Shown: positions 19,792 through 30,480 of the stretch, piece by piece
Layout of the letters: each line of letters opens with the position of its first letter
Position numbering within the stretch: position 1 is the first letter of the stretch
NCBI GenBank assembly: GCA_036583965.1
Contig: JAZBQD010000022.1
Coordinates: forward strand, 468,501 to 532,500
Length of the DNA: 64,000 nt
Source of the DNA: Prunella strophiata
Lineage: Eukaryota; Chordata; Aves; Passeriformes; Prunellidae
Direction of reading: 5' to 3'
Translations under genes and position numbers: made by a program
The notes under the pieces: model-generated
What the model saw: only the letters and a program-made list of their open reading frames with translations
Databases searched by the model: none
What the model was told of the DNA's origin: nothing

Positions 19792-20245
19792 ATGGAGCTG
19801 GGGAGGGGTCTGGAGCCCCAGGAGGGGCTGGGGGAGCTGTGAGGGGCTCACCTGGAGGAAAGGAGGCTCAGGGGGGACCTTCTGCCTCTGCACAGCTCCT
19901 GCCAGGGCAGGGGTTGGGCTCTGCTCCCTGGGAGCAAGGGACAGGACAAGGGGAAACAGCCTCCAATTGTGCTGGGGAGGTTTAGATTGGATGTTTGGAA
20001 CCTTTTCTTTAGGGAAGGGGTGGTCAGGCATGGGCAGAGGCTGCCCAGGGCAGGAGTGGAGTCACCTTCCCTGGAGGGATTTAAAGACTGTGCAGATGTG
20101 GCACTTGGGGATGTGCAGATGTGGCACTTGGGGATGTGCAGATGTGGCACCTGGGGACGTGGGTTCATGGCAGCCTTGGCAGTGCTGGGCTGGACTGGAT
20201 GGTCTTAGAGGGTTTTTCCAGCCTCAGTGATTCCATGAGTCTCTC
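19792..20245 (+). mobile_element. CR1 LINE, 3' end fragment
   Basis: This matches the 3' part of a bird CR1 retrotransposon in + orientation, from the GGTCTGGAGCCCC and AAAGGAGGCTCAGGGGGGACCTT part. It passes through GGTTTAGATTGGATGTTTGGAA, GGTCAGGCATGGGCAGAGGCTGCCC and TGGAGTCACCTTCCCTGGAGG to GGACTGGATGGTCTTAGAGG and the TGATTCCATGAGTCTC tail. It is 5'-truncated, as most CR1 copies are, and encodes no intact protein. A 23-bp segment inside it is triplicated. It supports a bird origin for the window. Confidence 0.92.
20095..20163 (+). repeat. 23-bp triplication inside CR1
   Basis: The CR1 line GATGTGGCACTTGGGGATGT occurs three times in tandem, starting at 20,095, 20,118 and 20,141, where ordinary CR1 copies carry it once. 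The first two copies are identical and the third differs by ACCTGGGGACGT. It arose by local duplication after or during insertion. Confidence 0.85.
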
Positions 20246-20395
20246 TGGATCCATCCTTCAGAGCTGCTGGCAGCTCATGGTGCCCGAGGAGGGCAGAGCT
20301 GGGGGGCTGCCTGCAGGGTGAGACCCCATGTGGTGCCCTGGGCAGCCCATGCCCCTCGTGTGTCACAGCCCTGCTGCACCAGCCCTGAGCCCCCC
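20246..20395. other. short GC-rich spacer
   Basis: Unique GC-rich sequence follows the CR1 tail. Nothing was recognised in it. Confidence 0.5.
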
Positions 20396-20695
20396 AGGAT
20401 TTCTAATTGACTCGACACCTTATAAATTGCCAAACTTGGTTGTGATTGCTGTGAAGAATGGTACTTTAAAGGACTCAATATCTCTATATCTCCCTTTGAT
20501 AAACATTGGCTTTCTGAGCTTAGATCTTATTTATTTACCCTTGGAGCAGGTTCATTACTATGTATTAGGTAGATATGACATATTTATGGAAATATGGGGA
20601 CTCTTTGTGGAATATATTAAGATTAAATAAATCATTGACTATGTGGTCAAGAACTACAGCAATCCTGATGAATGACTCCATGGTTTTTTTTGGAT
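20396..20695. promoter_or_regulatory. AT-rich candidate regulatory island
   Basis: AT-rich, non-repetitive block with TTTCTAATTGACTCG, CTTATAAATTGCC, ATTTATTTACCCTTGG, ATGTATTAGGTAG and AAGATTAAATAAATCATTG words. It has no stop-free frame of note and lies in a sharp compositional contrast to the GC-rich neighbours. Confidence 0.3.
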
Positions 20696-21600
20696 CCTTG
20701 CATAATTTTAAGAGCCATCCCCTTTGTCTCCCTGGACTCCTGCAGAACTTCCTGCAGCCCCCCAAACACGCTGGGGAAGGCAGGATGTGCACCTGCCATG
20801 GCAGGAAGCCCCAGCTCCCAGGTGGCCTGTAGGGAAAGCACCTGAGAGACTGCCAGATACAGAAACCCAGCCCTGGGAAGCTGCTTAGCAAGCTGAGAAA
20901 TGGCTCCAATTTGGTTATCCCACACCCCAGCCACGGTGATCTGCCATGTGCACCCATTAGCCAATACATTTACATATCTAATGGCACATTTCCCCAAATT
21001 AGTGATAATTGCATTTAAAGCAGCTATTTTGATATGAACCAAGGAGAGCCCCAGCTAATGACATCAATGTGATTTCCCGTGTCCCATGGCCTCAGTATAA
21101 ACCCTGGAGATGGGCAGAGCACAGCCCATGGAGCCAGAGCTCCCAGGTAGCTCGTTGTGTGGGCTGTTCCTCCTGCACCAGGTACATTTGCTTTGCTGCC
21201 ACTAAGTGCCTGCTCCTCTCTCTGCCCTGCAGGGACAGGCACAGCTGGGCACAGCACCATGGCAGGGCATGTGCCATGTGTGCCTTTGGCTCAGGACAAC
21301 CAACAAACACCTGCAAATACTGGGGGATTCTTAAGGGTAGTTAAGTAGCAAACTATCTGTTGATAATAAAATTTGCTTTCTTCTCACAGATATCCAATTT
21401 GCCTACTATCCAAAGAAAGGAATTGGGTGTCTGCTTCCTAAATTGTTTTAATCTCTGGCAAAGAGTGCTTCTGGCAGAGTCCCTCAGCTGGAAAATAGGA
21501 AATGAGTTAGAAACAACAGACAAACGTGAATAATGCAGAGCTTAAGATGTCTGATCATGATCTTGAGGAGAGAAGTTTAAATAGATTCCTCAGTCCACCT
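20696..21600. other. intergenic with small AT-rich islands
   Basis: GC-rich parts alternate with AT-rich islands at about 20,935-21,045 (CCATTAGCCAATACATTTAC, CAAATTAGTGATAATTGC) and 21,335-21,560 (GTTGATAATAAAATTTGC, TAAATTGTTTTAATC, TCTGATCATGATCTTG). No exon or RNA gene was recognised. Confidence 0.45.
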
Positions 21601-22515
21601 GCCTGTGATCCCCTGGGAAGGAGTGCACTCTTCCTGGGGAAAACGCCAGGTCAGGTCTGGCAGTGACGTGCACACTCCCCCCAGTGTGGGAGCAAGAGGG
21701 GACGTGGCTTCCCCAGGCAGAGGGGCCTTGGTGCCCCTTGCCAGGCTCGGGGATGCCCACAGTGCTGGGGACTGACACGTTTCCATGGGCTCCAGCAGCT
21801 TGCCCAGCCTTCCACAGGAGTGACCTTGTTTCTCAATCTTCCCTCGAGGCTCCATCCCCTGCTCCCAGCCCCGGCCCAGCCACATCCACACCGGTGCTGC
21901 CAGCGAGGGCTGGTGGCTCCTGCTGCTCCCCAGACACCCCCCCAGGTGCCAGGTGCCCTCACCTGCCCTCACACCCTCCCTGTGCCCACCTGTGCCCAGG
22001 GCCACCTGCACATCCCCGCCTCAGGCTGCACCTTTGCTTTAGCTTTATTAGAATTCTCTCAAAAGATCCTCAGATGTTTTTCCACAAGAGCATGAAAGGA
22101 TTTCAAGAAATCATGAGATCCTGGGGAAAAAATAACCTCCTGCTGGCATCCTGCTGCGAGGCTCTGTCTTCTGTACGTCTGCAGTCCCATTCACCTCTGT
22201 GTGATGCTAACTGAACTCCTCCATGCAGAGAGGCCCCTGGGCATGCAGGTGCCCCCCACACCCCAGGAGAGCCCCCCCAGCAGCCTCCTCCCCAGGCTGG
22301 CCCTGTCCTGTGCCCCAGGCTGGGGTCCTGACACAGCCAGCACTGCCAGCAGCACAGCTCGCCCCCAATGCACCCCTGCAGCAGGACCCTCCAGAGCCAG
22401 CCTGCTGGTCTCAGGGTGGATCCCATTTTTCTCCTCCTCATAATCCCCACCCCTTCCACGAGGACAGAGATCTCGGTGGTGCCCTGAGCACCAGAGGAAA
22501 TGCTCCTTCCCATCA
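21601..22515. other. GC-rich spacer
   Basis: GC-rich unique sequence with one AT-rich interruption at 22,035-22,135. Several overlapping frames of 100-180 codons on both strands show no domain. No promoter or tandem array is visible. Confidence 0.5.
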
Positions 22516-23245
22516 TGCTAAGTGAAACAATTCAAACCGGGAAAATCTTGATAAAAGTTTAATTAGGAAAACGGACGTCCATCTGTAACGTATCCCTGTT
22601 CTCCCCATGTATTAACCCTTTTGCCATAAATCTGCCACCCTTGAAGAAACCTGCCTTCCTCACAAAACCTACTCAGGGTTCACATTATTTTAATCAGTTA
22701 GAGGGGTTTAATACATTATTGATTTTTAGGAGAATTGAAAAAGCTCCCGTATTAAGTCCAGGTTGCTTATTCTTTCTGTATATGACATTCAGGTACTTGT
22801 GAAAAATTATACCAATTATGAAATCAGCCATTTACTGCTTCAAAGTGCAATCAGTTGTCACACTGGAAAGCACTTGCTCCTGAATATTATTAGTTGGGCT
22901 ATGTGCACAGGAAAGTGCTGAGAGGAAAGACTTTAACCAAAGGGCAATTGCATGAAATTTACTTAGAAATAGCTATTTATCACCCTTGGATTTCCTACTG
23001 TTCAAATCCACTGCAGACACTTTATGGAATGAAACAGCCATCTCACCAACGTAACTCAGCCAACTGAGGGGTTTTTTCCTCACTGACATTAAATGAAAAA
23101 TTTAGAAGTCATTGTAACAGCTTAAAGATGCATTATCCTTTTTGATGTGCAATTTTAGCTTCATATCAAAAGCCATATAAAATAACCCCCGCACAAACAC
23201 AAAAAAGGAACTTTTAAAAGTTTTATGACATGTAGTTCATCTTAC
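22516..23245. promoter_or_regulatory. large AT-rich candidate conserved block
   Basis: About 730 bases of AT-rich, non-repetitive sequence with words including GATAAAAGTTTAATTAGG, CATTATTTTAATCAGTTAG, TACATTATTGATTTTTAGG, AATATTATTAGTTGG, CAATTGCATGAAATTT and CTATTTATCACCC. Stops are frequent in all frames. The length and homeodomain-type word density make it a good candidate for a conserved enhancer. Conservation was not tested. Confidence 0.35.
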
Positions 23246-23381
23246 CTTTTATGCATCTACCAGGCACAGCTTCTCCTGCTGTTCTCAGAGACCACTGCGT
23301 GATTACCACGATGGGGGAGAAAATATTGCCACAGCAGCAGCAGAGGCAGCCAGAGGAAGGATTGGGCTCTGGAGCCTGGGA

Positions 23382-23607
23382 GACAGAGGGGGAAGCTGAG
23401 CCTCCCCAGGCCAAGGGGGACAGAGGGGGAAGCTGAGCCTCCCCAGGCCAAGGGAGACAGAGGGGGAAGCTGAGCCTCCCCACAGCAGCCAAGGGAGACA
23501 GAGGGGGAAGCTGAGCCTCCCCAGGCCAAGGGGGACAGAGGGGGAAGCTGAGCCTCCCCAGGCCAAGGGGGACAGAGGGGGAAGCTGAGCCTCCCCACGG
23601 CAGCCAA
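23382..23607. repeat. 37-bp minisatellite
   Basis: Six copies of a 37-41-bp unit begin with GACAGAGGGGGAAGCTGAGC at 23,382, 23,419, 23,456, 23,497, 23,534 and 23,571. Two copies (third and last) carry CCACAGCAGCC or CCACGGCAGCC in place of CCAGGCC; in the third this lengthens the unit to 41 bp. A minus-strand frame of Pro/Leu/Ser/Trp/Gly repeats stays open through it and is a by-product. Confidence 0.95.
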
Positions 23608-24700
23608 CGCCTCCAAAGCCAGCGTGCAGAGAGCTGCCCCTGAGAGGAGCCTTCAGTTGTGTCACAAACTGCCACCACCCTTAATGGGCTTTGCTGCAGG
23701 CAGTGAAGGGAGAGGGAACATAAATTAGAGAGAGGACATTCAACAGAAATTTCTTGCTCAGTACAGATGTCTTGTCTGCTTGTTTTCCAGAGCAGACAAG
23801 AATTTTGGAAGGCAAGGGCAACTTCTCAAAGTAGGAGTGAAGCTGGTCAGCCTGGGAGTGCTGGCACAGCACCAGGATCAGGCAGGACCAACAGGTATTT
23901 GATTTGACAGGTGTGGCCACTGCTGCTGTCCATCTCCCTGCTGCACGTGCCACCCAGGGTGAGCACTGCCACCTCATGTGCACGGCAATGCTTCTTCCTC
24001 TTCGAATTCCTCCAGACAAAATGCACAACAGGACAGGAACAATTGCTGTGTTGGAAGGGTGGGCAGTGGGCAGCCTGGATACAGCCCCAGTCACCCTGGG
24101 ATTGCAGACAGTGCTCCCATAGGAGAATGGGAAAGCAGCTCTTGACCCACTGGGCCCTTGGAGATCTGAACCAGGAGTGAAGTGCAGCCCCCTGACCTTG
24201 GGATACAGCTGGCTTGTCCACAAGAGCCATGTCTGAGTGGGCCTAATGCTTTGGAGGCAACACAGAATGCTTCCCCCCTGCTCTGGAAAGGTCCAGATCT
24301 GGGGATGTAGGACAGTCTCATCCTCCTCCACACAGCAGCTGGATCTCCTGCTAGGCGCATCAGGGATCTGCAGGCATCCACAGGTGAGGGCTGGGACACC
24401 CACTTCTTGTGCCATGAGCTGAGCTGGATGAGCCAAACATGCAACGAGGACAGTTTGTGTTCTCTGGCACAGTCAAACCCCCCACTCAAGGAAACAGGCA
24501 ACTTCAAGATTATGCTGTTCTAGAATTTCAGGTCCAAATGAGGAAGGGGAGAGGAGACGCTCAGGGGAGCTGCTGCTCTGACACCAGCACTGTGTGTGGG
24601 CACCACAGAGCCAGGCATGGGATGTTACAAACTGCAGCAACAATAGTCTTAACAGGTGACACCAACCAAGCCCTACCAGCCAGCTTTATAGCACAGAAAT
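23608..24700. other. intergenic, no gene seen
   Basis: Mixed composition. Overlapping frames of up to about 250 codons on the minus strand (from 24,436 down to 23,681) have no recognisable domain and codon content typical of non-coding DNA. I see no splice-site-framed exon. Confidence 0.45.
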
Positions 24701-25345
24701 AATGCAAAACCAGAACTACTTGTGATATTTTAACTTAGCAAAAGGATTGTTATAAGACCATTTAATTTAATAAATAGTAAAGTATTTATAAACGAACCAT
24801 TTCATAAAGTGTTACCAATTTCTCATACACAATAATATGATTTGCACAAACGTTTGTCCTTGAGGCAATAGAAATTTTCTTTGCAAATCAATCCTTGCAG
24901 GGATTGTAATTAGTATCCGCTAAGGCAGCTCGCCGTACCTGTAGCTGTGTTTCTCCCATAAAAGCCCTGATTGCTGCAAGCTCTCACACAAAGCTAACGA
25001 CACAGAAGGAAAATGCACACGTTGTCTAGACTATTCATTTTAATCAGGCAAGAGTGATTTTTTGTGGCCCATTTGATATGACTTTTACACAAGATACAAC
25101 CTCGCTCCACAGGGGCTGGCAGAAAAGGTCAACACTGCTGTATAAAAATACATTTAAAGAAGGAGTTTAGAGAAGCAAAAACTGCAGCCAAGGCCCAGCA
25201 TTGCTCAGGCACAGCTGCAGATGTTGTGCCTATCTGTGTGATTCCTGAGAAATTTATAAACCTACCAGTTTTTGTTAAATGCACATTTTTTTAAAAGAAT
25301 CAAGGACTCATTTTCTGCCCAGGATCCATAGGGATAAAAGCCACA
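24701..25345. promoter_or_regulatory. large AT-rich candidate conserved block
   Basis: About 640 bases, AT-rich and non-repetitive, with ATTTAATTTAATAAATAG, CAATAATATGATTTGC, GATTGTAATTAGTATCCGC, CATTTTAATCAGGC and AAATTTATAAACC words. A less AT-rich core (24,900-25,000) holds GCTAAGGCAGCTCGCCGTAC. This mixture of ATTA words and unusual CpG-containing words in an AT-rich setting is typical of deeply conserved non-coding elements, but was not tested. Confidence 0.38.
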
Positions 25346-26540
25346 ATCCAGCAGTCCCTACTCTGGGACCTGCCACCCGTGGGTGCCCACATATCCTCTG
25401 GTGGCTGTCACAGGATGCTGGCACCCCTTGGCACGGTCACAGCCACACTGGGAGTGCTGTGCACCGAACCTGACATGGGGACAGGAGCCCTCTGGTCCCT
25501 TGAGCACAGTGTGAGGCAGGGGTGTCTGTCTGTCTGTCTGTCTGTCTGTCGGGGGTTTGCCTGGAACACCCCACTGTCTCCAGCTGCACTCTAAGTGCCC
25601 CCAAATTGCACAGCAGGAGCTGGGTTATTCTGTGGATAGGGTCTGAAATTCCAGCTGTAGGTCTGAGTTCCAGCTTTAATCATGCCATTCATCATCATTA
25701 CCCACAGTCACTCCACTCGCTGCCCCAAAGGCAGCGGCAGGGGCAGGGGCTGATGCTCTCTGTCCCTTTCTCCCTCCAAAGGAGGAGAAGCCAGGCATCA
25801 GTAAGATCATTGATCTGGAGCATTCCTGTCCTCCTGAGCAAGGAGGAGGTTAATTTATCATAGGCTGGAGAAAACCCAGTCTTTAAATTCTCTGCTTGCT
25901 GTTAATTAAACAAAAACCAACTGTGTTTGCTAAGCCTTACTCCAAGGACCCAGCTGCCCTGGCTCTGCAGCTGAGTGCAGGCAGCCTGCCCTCCAGGCAA
26001 AGGGCTGTCCTGGGACTGGGGTGATCCCTCTTCTGTCCCCACTGCAAAAACACCAGCATAGGTGTGGCTGCACCTGCCTGGGCATGTGGCTCAGGGCCCT
26101 GGTGCTCCCCTAAATGCATTAGTCCATGTAGGACAGTATGGGCACAGGGAGAGGGACCTTTGGAAACGGCAGAATCTCTTCTGTCCAGAGAGGAAACACC
26201 AGCCCCTGCAGCCCCCTCCCAGCACAGCCACAGGTGCTTCTGCACCAGGTGTGCAGAGCAAGAGCAGCCAAGTCCATTGCAAACCTGGCTGCAAGGCTGC
26301 CTGGAGATTTCCTCGGCATGCTCCAAGGTGTGAGGGAGAGATTAATCTCAATAATTACTGTCCTTAGCTTGCCTGGCCCCATCCAAGCGCCGCTCTCCCC
26401 TGGAAACGTGCAGGTCTCCCTGTGCCCCAGCCTGCCCTGCCCTGGCTGCTCCAGGGGGCTGCACCCAGCCGGCAGAGAAACCCTCCAGCCCAGCTGCCAA
26501 GCTCGGCAGCGCCTCGAGGCTTTTCCCCTCCTGTCCATGA
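25346..26540. other. intergenic, with (TGTC)n microsatellite at 25,523-25,550
   Basis: Unique mixed sequence. A (GTCT)7 simple repeat lies at 25,523-25,550. A short AT-rich run with GTTAATTAAACAAAAACC sits near 25,900. The rest is GC-rich spacer without a recognised exon. Confidence 0.55.
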
Positions 26541-26740
26541 AGTAAATGAAGTGGGGAGAGCAATACAGTGCGCGCTCGCCGAGACTGACAAGCTTGAGCC
26601 TCTCCTGGAGCTGCTGTGCTGGTATTAAACAGACAAGACAAGCTTGCAGTCAGTTATCGGCCAAAAAAATAATGAAGGAACAAGTCAGCAGAGCAGAGCC
26701 AAGTCACCCGGGCCAGCCAAGTGGAGAATTGAATTTCGCA
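26541..26740. promoter_or_regulatory. candidate conserved island
   Basis: This 200-base island of mixed composition has CpG-containing, low-redundancy words (CAGTGCGCGCTCGCCGAGAC, CAGTTATCGGCC, AAAATAATGAAGGAAC, TTGAATTTCGCAC) between GC-rich spacers. CpGs surviving in a non-island context and the lack of repeats suggest constraint, but there is no coding frame with a domain. Confidence 0.25.
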
Positions 26741-27960
26741 CAGGTTCCCGGCAGCGCTGGCTGGGTGTCGCGGCCCGGGCGCTCCGAGCCCTGCGCTGGG
26801 CACTGGGTGCCCCCTGGGCTCGGGGTGCCAGGGGAACAGGCTGCCCCGTTGTCACTGGCTGCAGCAGGGCTGGGTCACAGGGGGCTGGCTGTGCTGGCTC
26901 GGGGTGCCCCAGGGGACATCCAGCAGTCCCTGCACAGCCGCAGCCGGGCGGGCACAGAGCGGTGGGAGAGCGGCACCGGAGCGCTGCCAGGGCAGGGACA
27001 GCCCTGCCAAGAGTGACTTCAGACCACAGGACCCCCAGAGAACGGGCTGAGCCAGGGACTGCGCCCTGTGGCAGGGAAAGCCTGGTCCTCAGGCCACCAG
27101 CATTCCTCCAGTTTGTAAAGATGCTGAGAGCTTGCAGGAAACCAAAGCAATCCCAAAGCCAACAGAGCTATCTGCACCAGTTCTGGGCTCCTGACATTTG
27201 AATGCTTTTCCATCCTTTTGCTTCTAAGAACACTTCTGGTGTCAGGGTCACAGACAGGTCTGGGAAAACAGTCAGCGGCCTAGGACTGCCTCAGCAACAA
27301 ACACATCCAGAAGCAGGAATAAATCAGCTGCCAGGGAGGGTGAGTGTGCTGCCCGCTGGTGTGGACCAGTGTAGTGCTACCTGTCCTAGGGTACAAATAT
27401 GGCACTGAGCTGGAAACCAGCTGGGAACCAGCTTTGGTCTCTCCCCCTGCTCCAGCATGTGCAAGGGAGTTATTATTTCCAGGAGGGCTTTGTTTTTGTT
27501 TTGGTTTTGGTGTTTTGTTTTGGTTTGTTTTCCTCACATAATCACAGGTGCAGCCTTGAAGAGCAGGAAACCTACAAAACTCCTTGTCATGCAGGGACAA
27601 TCAGGGTATCACAGCTTGGCCAAACACACATCTCTGGATTTATGCACAAATTCCAGACCCATTTCTGGAAGCATTTTAAAGTTCAATTCTGAGAAAGAGG
27701 CAAGATTCTCCAAGTGTAACAGATCTTTCAGAAAAGGTGGCTGAGGAGTGTTAAAATGAAGCTCATAGCAATTCAGCTGACAAAGGCCAAGGCTCCCGTG
27801 GCCAGCAGTCCTCCAGATGTCCCTACACTCAGGCTGCCCAGTGTCACTGCCACTCACCTGGGGTGTCCCACAGCCCTGTGCCCCAGTGCTGCCCAGCAGC
27901 CATCCTGTTCTCCCTGCTCTGCCTGAGATGGACAGAGCCAGAGGGGGAGTTTCTGCTTGC
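26741..27960. other. intergenic, with TTTTG-rich run at 27,489-27,532
   Basis: GC-rich spacer to about 27,130, then mixed sequence. At 27,489-27,532 there is a T-rich low-complexity run of GTTTT, GGTTTT and GTGTTTTG words, and the minus strand is A-rich here. I do not see the rest of a retroposon next to it. No exon was recognised. Confidence 0.5.
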
Positions 27961-27961
27961 A

Positions 27962-28225
27962 GAGCACGGAGCAATCCCCATGCCAGCAATCCCCATGCCA
28001 GCAATCCCCATGCCAGCAATCCCAGCACTCCCCATCCCATCAGCTCCCCCCATCCCATCACTCCCATCCCATCACTCCCCATCCCAGCACTCCCATCCCA
28101 TCACTCCCATCCCAGCACTCCCATCCCATCACTCCCATCCCATCACTCCCATCCCAGCACTCCCCATCCCATCCCAGCACTCCCATCCCATCACTCCCCA
28201 TCCCAGCACTCCCATCCCAGCTCCC
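27962..28225. repeat. CCCATGCCAGCAAT / CACTCCCATCCCAT minisatellite
   Basis: The array begins with three copies of the 15-bp unit AATCCCCATGCCAGC, then passes into about 15 units of CACTCCCATCCCAT and CACTCCCATCCCAG (14-15 bp). The shift from one unit to a related one suggests growth from a shared CCCAT core. The Pro/Ser/His/Ile-rich frames over it are by-products. Confidence 0.92.
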
Positions 28226-28575
28226 CACAGCCCGGTGGGCAGGGGCTCACAGGTGCCAGCAGTGCTGCCAGCAGCACCTGGGCAAAGTGACACAGGAACA
28301 AACGGGCTGGGCCAGCCGCTCTCTGCCTGGGAGAAATCGTGGGACCATTGTCAGCTCCGCATTTGCAAACATTTGCAGCCAAGCTGTAAACTCCTGGAGA
28401 ACGCTGCCAGAGCCTTGGCTGCAGCCGCGGGCAGGTGCCCTGTAATGAATGAGCGGAGTGACCCCCCCGGCAAAGAGCAGCGCGCCACTCGGCAAACAAT
28501 CAGCGAGTGTCCTGCTGGGGAGAGCACTCTGACCAGGGAGAGAGCCCGGGAGAGCTGAGCAAGCATCCTGCCTTC
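28226..28575. other. unique sequence, possible conserved island
   Basis: Non-repetitive sequence with low-redundancy words (TCAGCTCCGCATTTGC, AAACATTTGCAGCC, TGTAATGAATGAGCGGAGTG, CGCGCCACTCGGCAAACAAT). These could be part of the conserved-looking block that follows. No coding frame with a domain was recognised. Confidence 0.3.
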
Positions 28576-29105
28576 CCCCCAAATTCCTCCTCTTCCAGCC
28601 CGGCCTCTGATCTATAGCATGACTCACTGGAGCCAGTAAAGCTTCAGAGATTGTTATGCTAAATGAGAGAAAAAGTAATTGCCTTTTCCCCATCTAGAAC
28701 TCCAGATATATAACTTGGAGAAATATAATTAGCTGCTAACTTCAAAGATGCATTGGAATTTTTGTAATGGGCATTGAGACCCTGTATTAAAAAAAGCAAA
28801 AAGAAAAATGATACACTCCTTGTTGTAAATGGAATAAGACTTAAAGGTTTTAATTAGGATTCACTGTGCCTCGGCAGCTGGGAAAACAGGAGAAATAGGA
28901 GAAATGCCCTGGTACTATCTTCCTGTTTGAAAAACACACATTGGGTAAGGAGCTTTCTGCAAAAATAATTGTGATACATCTTTGATTTATGAACAATAAT
29001 CATCTATTATTAGAAATAAACGGTTCTTTTTACTCTATTTAAATCATTCCAAACAAAGGGAGATTTTGCAACAAAGACCTGGGGGTCTTGCCTGTTTGGC
29101 ATGGG
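28576..29105. promoter_or_regulatory. AT-rich candidate conserved block
   Basis: AT-rich, non-repetitive sequence with TTGTTATGCTAAATGAG, AATATAATTAGCTGC, GGTTTTAATTAGGATTC, AAAATAATTGTGATAC, AACAATAATCATC and TATTTAAATCATTCC words. No open frame of note. The dense TAATTA and AACAAT words suggest homeodomain and SOX input. Confidence 0.35.
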
Positions 29106-30300
29106 ATTAGGGGCACTATCACCCAGCATGGCCACGCCACGGGGCCTGTGTGTTAATGGATGGATTATTCTTTAGCACCATGGATTATAATTTGTCTTGT
29201 GTATGACCACTGGTTGTACTGGGCCTTGATGAATTGTTGATAAACTCTGATACAGACTCTTGCCATTAGTGAATTTTTGTGATGTAGGCAGGGATGAGGA
29301 TGCACTGGGGAAAAAGGGAGTGGAGGAAGAGTGGGATTGCTGTTTTCAGCAACTCTGAGCTGCTTGTTCATGTTTTTTTAAGGAGAATTCCAGGTACACA
29401 TTTTCTACTACGAAATTAGTGAATTTCTGCCTGATGTGTTCCTGGTGTAACACAGACCATGAGCTCATCTCTGATGTGAGCTGAGCTCATCAGTGCACAG
29501 CTCAAGAAACCCTTTATTGTGCATGCATGGGCTAGCACACCAGTGACCCAGGACTGGGCTGTACTGGCACAGGGTGGGGGCAGCCCCCAGCCCCAGGGCA
29601 GCCCCTCACCCTGGGGCACAGCTCCCTAGGGCTCTCCACAGCCCAGCCTGGAGCAGCACAGGCTGTTTTCTCACAGACCTGTTTTGGTTCAGCGTTTGGT
29701 GCTTGTTGAACAGCTCTGCACATCTGTTTCCCCCGCGAGCCAGGGTCTGGCAGAATGAGCAGATGCTGGAGTGCAAGGGGGTGGCAGGGGGGACAGGCTG
29801 GCACAGGGCTGTGTTCCCCAGAGGCACTGGAGCCTCAGCCTATAGCACTTGCATGGCTGTTTGTGGCATTTTCTGCCTTTGTCTGTACTGCTCCTAGCCG
29901 TGCCCGGTGAGTGCAGTGAGCCCCCTGCTCACAATTCCTATCTCCCCACCTGTGTGCAGCCAGGGCAGGGCAGGGCAGGGCAGCAGGGCTGCTGTGACCA
30001 GCAGGGCTCAGAGCCTGCAGGAGGAGGCCCAGCTTGCCCCCTTGTCCCCGGGGTGGCTGTCCCCTCCGGGCAGGGCTCCCCGGAGCAGCAGCCTGGGCTG
30101 GCACCCTGTCACGGTGACCCTGCAGGGCAGAGAGGTCCTGGCTGGGGACACGGGCAGCAGCCACTGAGGGGACCCTGGTGGGCACCTCCCAGAGCGCCCC
30201 CAGCCCCGGGCCCGGCCAGCCCCGCAGCCAGGGGCTCCCAAGAGGGGCTCTGGGGGAGGAGGTGCAGGGAGGAGCTGCCAGCCCCGTGTGCTGTGCGGAG
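29106..30300. other. intergenic, no gene seen
   Basis: Mixed sequence (29,106-29,500), then GC-rich spacer. A short CAGGGCAGGGCAGGGCAGGG run lies near 29,963-29,985. No exon or RNA gene was recognised. Confidence 0.5.
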
Positions 30301-30480
30301 GACACGATACTGAGCGCCGGTAATACAATTTATTTCCACTAGTGAGTGAATTGCCCATAATTCATGACAAGTAGAGCCTCGAGTGATGATGAAGGTCAGC
30401 CCATCAGATCTGGAAATAAATTGTATCCTATTACAGCTCCTATTAGAGGTCTATTTATAGCAGGGGTTTGCAAACTCCTG
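30301..30480. promoter_or_regulatory. candidate conserved island
   Basis: A sharply bounded AT-rich island of about 180 bases contains GAGCGCCGGTAATAC, CAATTTATTTCCACTAG, CCCATAATTCATGAC and AATAAATTGTATCC words, and ends with GGTCTATTTATAGCAGGG, a MEF2-like CTATTTATAG word. It lies between two GC-rich spacers. Confidence 0.3.

Noticed and set aside
20100..20245. Independent short tandem repeat near a possible gene end
   Set aside because: It lies inside the CR1 3' end and is explained by triplication of one CR1 line.
27489..27532. T/G-rich run as a minus-strand retroposon tail
   Set aside because: No adjacent LINE or SINE body or target-site duplication is recognisable. It is left as low-complexity sequence.
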